Origin: Leyella stercorea
GTDB taxonomy: Bacteria > Bacteroidota > Bacteroidia > Bacteroidales > Bacteroidaceae
Length of the DNA: 64,000 nucleotides
Reading direction: 5' to 3'
NCBI RefSeq assembly: GCF_019052365.1
Contig: NZ_JAHQUY010000002.1
Location: 34,722 to 98,721 of the forward strand
In this document: positions 59,608-64,000 of the stretch, one piece after another
Layout: each line of letters begins with the position of its first letter
Position numbering within the stretch: position 1 is the stretch's first letter
The notes under the pieces: generated by a model
Told to the model about the DNA's origin: nothing
The model's database searches: none
What the model saw: the letters and a program-made list of their open reading frames with translations, nothing else
Made by a program: the position numbers and the translations under genes

Positions 59608-61077
59608 CTATCGCACTTCGCCTTTCAATATCGCATCCATCTGAGCAGATGTAGGCTCGGCAGGCAAGCGCTTTATCACATCCTTCACCTTTCTTTTCTG
59701 AGCAGCAGTCAGCACGAAGCTGTCCACGATGTCCTCATAGTAGGCTTTCAGGAATTTGCCACGGTTGATGCGTCGGTTGACGCAATACTTTCCGTCGGTT
59801 ATCGTCTCCAGGTCGAACGACTTGTACACGAGTTCGCAGCCGTCATAGTTGTGCTCGCCCTCGCCTTGCGGGAAACTTGTGCTGACGGGATTGGGCTTTG
59901 TGCCCCATCGTGTGAGCGTCTCCTCGTAGAAGAACGCTATGCGGTCGTCTGCCTGCAGATCCATGCTGCTGTACATCGACACCGTGGTGCTCACCTGATA
60001 GCATCCGTCCCAGCCCGAGGCGAAGGCTTTCGCGTTGCGCATGTCGTCGGGCGAGGCAAGTTCTTTATAGAATATGCTAACGTTGTTGCGACCCGTGCCC
60101 GTAGGCACCGACTGCAGCGCTACATACATCGGCTTGCCGTCGCTGTTGCGCATGGCTGGAACGATGAGCATCTCGCCGTTTGTGGGGTTGGTGCTCGGCG
60201 CGAGCGCGAGTCCGTCCATCGTAGCCTTCTCGGGCTTGTCCCAGCAGCCTTCGCCGGTCTTCGTGTTGCTGTAGGTGTAGATGTTTAGCAGTCGGCATCC
60301 CGACGCTCTGCTGGTTATTATCACACGACCGTCGGGCAGTTCCTCGCACTTCGGTTCGTCGCCACCGGGCACGGGCAGAGCAGCAGCGCCGCCGAGAGCG
60401 TGCCATGAGCGTCCGAAGTCGTCGGAATATATCACGCGGTTGCCGTTGGGGCGCGCTGTGAGTGCGGCATAGATGCGATAGTAGTCGCCCACCTTCACCA
60501 CTCTACTCTGGAACAGCTTGCCACTGCCGACGAAAGCGGCGTCTATGACATTGCCCTTGTCGAACAAGCTGTATATATCCTCAGTCTGGTCAACCGGCTT
60601 CTGCCATGTGCGTCCGCCGTCGGTGCTGCGTATTGCAGCGATGAGGGCCGGGTTCTGTCTGTTTGTGCTGGGCTTGCCGTACACCGTACAGCCCGCAACA
60701 GCCATAATGAGCACCTCATTGCGCTCGCGATCCATCACGACAGCCGGGTCGCCGTAGGCAGCTTCCATCGGAGTCTTATGGGCGTTGATGAGCGAAGTGT
60801 CGCCACAAGCCACGTCAATCTCATGCTCGCTCCATGTTCTGCCGTTGTCGTAGCTCAGTTTCGCCACGCAGTCGACGCGTCCGAAGCCGGGGTCGGTGCC
60901 GCAGACGAGGCGTGCCGCACTCGCAACGAGTCGTCCGCCGTGGCCGCAGGTGATGCCTGGTATGCGATAAGGCGGAACGTCGATGCTGCCCTTCGCCGTA
61001 CTGAACAGGATTGTGCCGTCGGCGTAGGCTGCAACGGTGAGCAGCAACATGCCGAGAGAGAATAGAATTTTCTTCAT
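59608..61077 (-). CDS. Exo-alpha-sialidase, GH33
   Basis: 489 residues with a signal peptide (MKKILFSLGMLLLTVAAYA). The Arg of the RIP motif is in PPYRIPGI (Arg38). Asp-boxes are visible: SYDNGRTWSE, STDGGRTWQK and SDDFGRSWHA. Conserved acidic and Tyr-containing segments follow (EELPDGRV, HNYDGCELVYKSF). It removes terminal sialic acid from host mucin glycans. A C-terminal tail of about 50 residues (INRGKFLKAYY onward) lies beyond the propeller. No nan catabolic genes are in the window, so it may act for cross-feeding or with distant genes. Confidence 0.93.
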   Translation of the reverse strand: MKKILFSLGMLLLTVAAYADGTILFSTAKGSIDVPPYRIPGITCGHGGRLVASAARLVCGTDPGFGRVDCVAKLSYDNGRTWSEHEIDVACGDTSLINAHKTPMEAAYGDPAVVMDRERNEVLIMAVAGCTVYGKPSTNRQNPALIAAIRSTDGGRTWQKPVDQTEDIYSLFDKGNVIDAAFVGSGKLFQSRVVKVGDYYRIYAALTARPNGNRVIYSDDFGRSWHALGGAAALPVPGGDEPKCEELPDGRVIITSRASGCRLLNIYTYSNTKTGEGCWDKPEKATMDGLALAPSTNPTNGEMLIVPAMRNSDGKPMYVALQSVPTGTGRNNVSIFYKELASPDDMRNAKAFASGWDGCYQVSTTVSMYSSMDLQADDRIAFFYEETLTRWGTKPNPVSTSFPQGEGEHNYDGCELVYKSFDLETITDGKYCVNRRINRGKFLKAYYEDIVDSFVLTAAQKRKVKDVIKRLPAEPTSAQMDAILKGEVR

Positions 61078-61121
61078 TGTAGCTTGGTTTTACTTTTTTA
61101 CCTTTTTATCTTTTTACTTTT

Positions 61122-61769
61122 TTACCCTTTTACTTTTTTACTTTTAAAAGTTATGTTCTCCTCCTTGAACTTATCTTTCGGCTGCGGATGCTCCGCCGGA
61201 TAGCCAATAACGATCATGTTAAGCGGAACGAGATTGTCGGGGAGCGAGAGCGTTGCGCTTATCGCCTTGCTGCGTTCCTCGGAAGGATAGGCGCCCGTCC
61301 ATACGGCGCCGAGACCCATAGCGTGAGCCGCAAGCAAGAGATTCTCTGTTGCAGCCGACGCATCCTGAATCCAGAAGTCGCGTCCGCTGCCTTCTATCAC
61401 CTTATCCATATCGCCGCAGACCACAATGGCAAGCGGAGCCTTGAGCAGCATCTTCGCATAAGGATTAGCACCCGCCAGACTGTCGAGCACACTGCGCTGT
61501 TCTACAACCACGAAGTGCCACGGCTGCTTGTTCATCGCCGTAGGTGCAGCCATCGCCGCACGCAGCATCTTCTCCACTTTCTCCTTCTCCACGGGGCGCG
61601 CCTCGTAGTCGCGTATGCTGGTACGCGTAGCGATATTGTCGAGCACAGCCTGCTCTTGCGTTTGCGACTCGTTGGCGTCTTCTGCGCCCGACACCAAGCG
61701 CACGCCAAGCACCACGACAGCAATGGCGAGCACTACGTTTAAAACGATTGACTTATTCTGTAAATTCAT
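61122..61769 (-). CDS. Membrane-anchored or exported nitroreductase-fold flavoprotein
   Basis: 215 residues. An N-terminal hydrophobic segment (about 8-28, IVLNVVLAIAVVVLGVRLVS) precedes the nitroreductase domain: RTSIRDYEARPV, MAAPTAMNKQPWHFVV, and AATENLLLAAHAMGLGAVWTGAYP near the FMN site. Nitroreductases are normally cytosolic; this one should face the periplasm. It follows the FMN/4Fe-4S membrane protein by 29 bp, so it may receive electrons from it. The C-terminal KSKKVKG is encoded by an ACTTTTTTAC simple repeat. Confidence 0.88.
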   Translation of the reverse strand: MNLQNKSIVLNVVLAIAVVVLGVRLVSGAEDANESQTQEQAVLDNIATRTSIRDYEARPVEKEKVEKMLRAAMAAPTAMNKQPWHFVVVEQRSVLDSLAGANPYAKMLLKAPLAIVVCGDMDKVIEGSGRDFWIQDASAATENLLLAAHAMGLGAVWTGAYPSEERSKAISATLSLPDNLVPLNMIVIGYPAEHPQPKDKFKEENITFKSKKVKG

Positions 61770-61798
61770 AATGCTTAATTGTATAATTCTTCAATTCC

Positions 61799-63055
61799 TC
61801 ATTCAACACTCTTAATAAGCGCTCCCGTTGGGCACACGAAGCGGCAGTACGGGCGCGGCACCCACACCGACAGCACGAGGAACAGCGCCGCGAGCACTGT
61901 CACCCACACCGACGCCGACGAATAGAGGAACGCCGTGAACAGCTCGTAGTCGATCCATGCGGTGCATGTGCCGGTGAGCAGCAGCGCCATGAGCACGCCC
62001 CAGAGCAGATTGCGCAGCACGGAGAGCAGTTTCAGTACGCGCGGCGTGATGCGCAGCTTGCGTCGACTGAGCTTTCCGGCGAGTTCCTGCGCCGATCCGA
62101 ACGGACAGACATTGGCGCAGTAGTGACCCGACCGACCCGCCAACGGGTATATCAGCGCCACTATCAGCATAAGCAGCGGAGCGGCAAGTGCACCAATCGC
62201 CGAAAGACTCACGCCGCCGGAGAAGACTCGCAGGAAGAGCGTGTAGGAGACGAACGTGCCGGTCCACAGACCGAGCACCACGACGTTCACCGCGAGCTGC
62301 ACAAGATGCAGTCGGCGGTTGTTATAGAAGAGCGGAACGACAGCTCCGAGCAGCACGACAATCAGCGCAACTATAGGGGGTGCACTTGTCTCAAGTGCAC
62401 CAACCGAGTTGCTCACACTCCCCACTATAGGGGGTGCACTTGTCCCAAGTGCACCAGCCGAGCCATCCTCACCCCCCACTATAGGGGGTGCACTTGTCCC
62501 AAGTGCGCCAACCGAGCCATCCTCACTCCCCACTATAGGGGGTGCACTTGTCCCAAGTGCACCAACCGAGCCATCCTCACCCCACTGACCATGCTGCTTG
62601 GCGTAAGCCAGTCCGCGCTGCATGTTAGCTATTATCGCCTTCGACGAGAATGTAGCGCCCGACACGGCGTCCACCTCCTCTGCCAACGTCTCGTCCACCG
62701 ACTTGTTCTGCCAGTGGTTGAGCAGCTCCTTCGCGCGATTGAAGAAGTCGGGCGACTCGGCGTTGGGTTCAGCCTCAACAGCCGCCACCCTGCCGTCCTT
62801 TATATGTATCTTCAGCGGCACCGGTCCGCCGTATCCCTGCACGTCCTTTGCCAGCGGCTTTGTGTTCACCACGAACGCTCCGTCGGGCGTCATCTCCAGC
62901 GTGTCGTTCTTCAGCGCCTTCGCCTCATGCGCCTCTCGCAAGTCGTGTCCTAATATCCTGCCGTCGCGCAGTATCGCCGCCGCAGCCAGTATCAGCACCA
63001 CCACGACGAGCGACAACAGTCGCGCCCAGAATCCCTTCCTTTGTCTTTTTACCAT
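61799..63055 (-). CDS. NosR-like membrane protein: FMN-binding domain plus polyferredoxin-type 4Fe-4S
   Basis: 418 residues. An N-terminal helix (11-29) precedes an extracytoplasmic FMN-binding domain (about 60-150) with VSGATFSS; Thr135 is the usual site of covalent FMN attachment by ApbE. Then comes a linker of four 18-residue repeats (158-229), several hydrophobic helices (from about 230), and two Cys motifs, CANVCPFG and YCRFVCPTG, of the NapH/NosR kind. It probably moves electrons across or along the membrane to the exported nitroreductase encoded next. The repeat linker comes from an intergenic hairpin element (see findings). No nos genes are present, so N2O reduction is not implied. 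Confidence 0.85.
   Translation of the reverse strand: MVKRQRKGFWARLLSLVVVVLILAAAAILRDGRILGHDLREAHEAKALKNDTLEMTPDGAFVVNTKPLAKDVQGYGGPVPLKIHIKDGRVAAVEAEPNAESPDFFNRAKELLNHWQNKSVDETLAEEVDAVSGATFSSKAIIANMQRGLAYAKQHGQWGEDGSVGALGTSAPPIVGSEDGSVGALGTSAPPIVGGEDGSAGALGTSAPPIVGSVSNSVGALETSAPPIVALIVVLLGAVVPLFYNNRRLHLVQLAVNVVVLGLWTGTFVSYTLFLRVFSGGVSLSAIGALAAPLLMLIVALIYPLAGRSGHYCANVCPFGSAQELAGKLSRRKLRITPRVLKLLSVLRNLLWGVLMALLLTGTCTAWIDYELFTAFLYSSASVWVTVLAALFLVLSVWVPRPYCRFVCPTGALIKSVE
62371..62584. repeat. Four in-frame 54-bp repeats with hairpin element (copy 3)
   Basis: Units start at 62371, 62425, 62479 and 62533, 54 bp each (18 codons). Every unit carries CTATAGGGGGTGCACTTGTC and the arm CAAGTGC(A/G)CC. 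The first hairpin (62379-62401) is identical to that at 46026-46048, including flanks. The unit encodes a Gly/Ser/Ala/Pro linker (GALGTSAPPIV). Confidence 0.9.
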
Positions 63056-63079
63056 ATCGTTGTTCTTATTATTATGTGC

Positions 63080-63087
63080 AAAGATAT
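63080..63087 (-). promoter_or_regulatory. Promoter -7 element of the NosR-like/nitroreductase operon
   Basis: Minus-strand TATCTTTG with CTTG 20 bp upstream, 25 bp before the start codon. Confidence 0.65.
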
Positions 63088-63134
63088 AATTTATTGCTTA
63101 CATTCACAAGCGCTTAGCGCAAGTTATTGCACTG

Positions 63135-63237
63135 GAGACATCATTACCACGCACAGGTAACATCATTACCACGCACAGGAAACATCGTTACCGCGTATCT
63201 GTAATGATGTTACCATGCCTTGGTAACAACCGTTATC
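63135..63237. repeat. 22-bp-period GGTAAC/GTTACC tandem repeat, locus 3
   Basis: Units start at 63135, 63157, 63179 and 63201 with a partial one at 63223; exact 22-bp spacing. The first two share CATCATTACCACGCACAG. It lies about 48 bp upstream of the redox operon's -7 element, in the 325-bp gap 63056-63380, which otherwise holds only the promoter and the next gene's terminator. Confidence 0.85.
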
Positions 63238-63303
63238 TTTGGCATCAATCTGTTAATGTTCGGCAGACAGCTGTAACCGGAGGCTTCTACCGACACATAA
63301 ACG

Positions 63304-63337
63304 CAAAAAGTGCTGGACTCCTTGCATGGGATCCAGC
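63304..63337 (-). terminator. Terminator of the surface-repeat protein gene
   Basis: Arms GCTGGA and TCCAGC extended by CTCC/GGGA-type pairs, followed by CTTTTTG on the minus strand. Confidence 0.6.
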
Positions 63338-63380
63338 CCTTTCTGTTTTTGACTTATGTGTGTCTGCGAATAGCGGCAGC

Positions 63381-64000
63381 CTATTTCACCACCATCTTTC
63401 GACCGTTAACGATGTACAGACCCGGCTTCAGCTTCGGCGCCGCCTCCTTCACCGTCGTGTTGCGGAACAGCACTACGCCGTTCATCGAGCAGATTGTGAT
63501 GCGCATATCACTGTCGGCGAATATCGCTTCCAGTCCACTTACTACCGTCGTCGTGCCGTGAACCTCAACATCGTGAGCTGGCATTGTCGCCGGAATCTCA
63601 ATGTCCCAGCCGTTGAATTCTCTGTCTGCCGCAACCTCCGGGTCGGGAACGCTTATCGTTGCGCCGTACTCCAGCGTCTGTTCTAAGTAGAGTTCGCCGT
63701 CAAGGTATACAGTCAGGCGGTAAGAGTTGATAGAGAACGTACCCGTCACCTCTACATCCTTTGCCGGCATCGTCTCGGGCAGACCCTGCCAACCAGAGAA
63801 CGTGTGGCCCTCCTTCTCGGGAGCTGGCTCGGCTACGATTGTAGTGCCGTAGTCAACCTCAACAGACTTGTATTCTGCACCGTCAACTTTATACGTGAGC
63901 GTGTACTTGTTCACGGTGTAAGAACCCATAACCACGATGTCGTGTGCTGGCATTGTCGCTGGAACGTCCTGCCATCCGGCAAATGTGTGTCCTTCCTTGG
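63381..64000 (-). CDS. Surface/secreted protein with Listeria-Bacteroides repeats (5' part outside window)
   Basis: The last 205 residues or so are visible; the frame is open at base 64000. Two and a half repeats of about 45-50 residues are seen, each with a pattern Y-x-Y-x-VDG ... YGTTI ... GHTFSGW ... MPAxDVEV, as in the InlB-B/List_Bact repeat family of cell-surface proteins. The C-terminal 75 residues (MRITICSMNGVVLF .. LKPGLYIVNGRKMVVK) resemble the sorting domains of type IX secretion cargo, so it is probably surface-exposed or secreted. The N-terminal functional part is not visible. Confidence 0.8.
   Translation of the reverse strand, partial: KEGHTFAGWQDVPATMPAHDIVVMGSYTVNKYTLTYKVDGAEYKSVEVDYGTTIVAEPAPEKEGHTFSGWQGLPETMPAKDVEVTGTFSINSYRLTVYLDGELYLEQTLEYGATISVPDPEVAADREFNGWDIEIPATMPAHDVEVHGTTTVVSGLEAIFADSDMRITICSMNGVVLFRNTTVKEAAPKLKPGLYIVNGRKMVVK

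Noticed and set aside
61799-63055. NosR of a nitrous-oxide reductase cluster
   Set aside because: No nosZ, nosD, nosF or nosL nearby; only the domain layout is shared.

Overview
The window is a gene-dense, medium-to-high GC chromosomal segment from a member of the Bacteroidales, most likely a Prevotella-like species (Prevotellaceae). This rests on three things. At least eighteen genes or operons carry the Bacteroidetes -7 promoter element TAnnTTTG, many with a TTTG or TTG about 18-20 bp upstream. The protein families are typical of the group: a NigD-like lipoprotein, a DUF6377 regulator, a TonB-type barrel, a Ser-type sulfatase, a GH33 sialidase, and Listeria-Bacteroides repeats. The gene order also fits. 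The genus is inferred; no 16S gene is present.

Layout. 1-14.4 kb (minus strand) is the information-processing core: rpsU, xerC/D, hpf, four tRNAs (Thr-TGT, Tyr, Gly, Thr-GGT), tuf, tRNA-Trp, secE, nusG, rplK, rplA, rplJ, rplL, rpoB and a truncated rpoC, with rpmH beside it. 14.6-21.7 kb holds efp, a GT2 glycosyltransferase, radC, cstA, a DUF59 Fe-S protein, lpxH and trpS. 21.9-27.7 kb has a sulfatase and a compact N-degron operon (a YqiA-HAD fusion, then clpS, clpA, aat). 28-35.8 kb is an envelope region: a poly-Asp lipoprotein, a CE1-like esterase, a TonB-type barrel, a DUF6377 regulator and a NigD-like lipoprotein. 36-40.2 kb is the operon PASTA protein, rluD, ddl, acyltransferase. 40.3-49 kb holds an unknown membrane protein, a MORN-GH25 lipoprotein, pnp, a guanine deaminase, a WYL regulator and rnhB. 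49.1-55.1 kb is the sufB-[barrel]-sufC-sufD-sufS Fe-S operon. 55.3-57 kb is folP-cdaA. The right end has a GH16 glucanase, murF, a sialidase, a probable extracytoplasmic flavin/Fe-S redox pair and the 3' part of a repeat-rich surface protein that runs off the window.

Functionally this is mostly housekeeping (transcription, translation, cell wall, lipid A, Fe-S assembly, c-di-AMP, N-degron proteolysis), mixed with host- or diet-glycan functions (sialidase, sulfatase, GH16, esterase). The most unusual signal is not a gene cluster. It is a dense set of dispersed intergenic repeats. (i) A 22-bp-period tandem array of GGTAAC-N3-GTTACC palindromes occurs at three loci. (ii) A second, unrelated 22-bp-period GC-rich array occurs at two loci. 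(iii) A short hairpin element (10-bp arms, TCT centre) occurs in three contexts; in one it lies inside a redox-protein gene and has become four in-frame 18-residue repeats. (iv) An 82-106 bp palindromic element lies just after genes at three sites. (v) Degenerate TAAGCC and TTTTGAATT simple-repeat fields occur at several sites. No complete mobile element, CRISPR array, rRNA or phage gene was seen.
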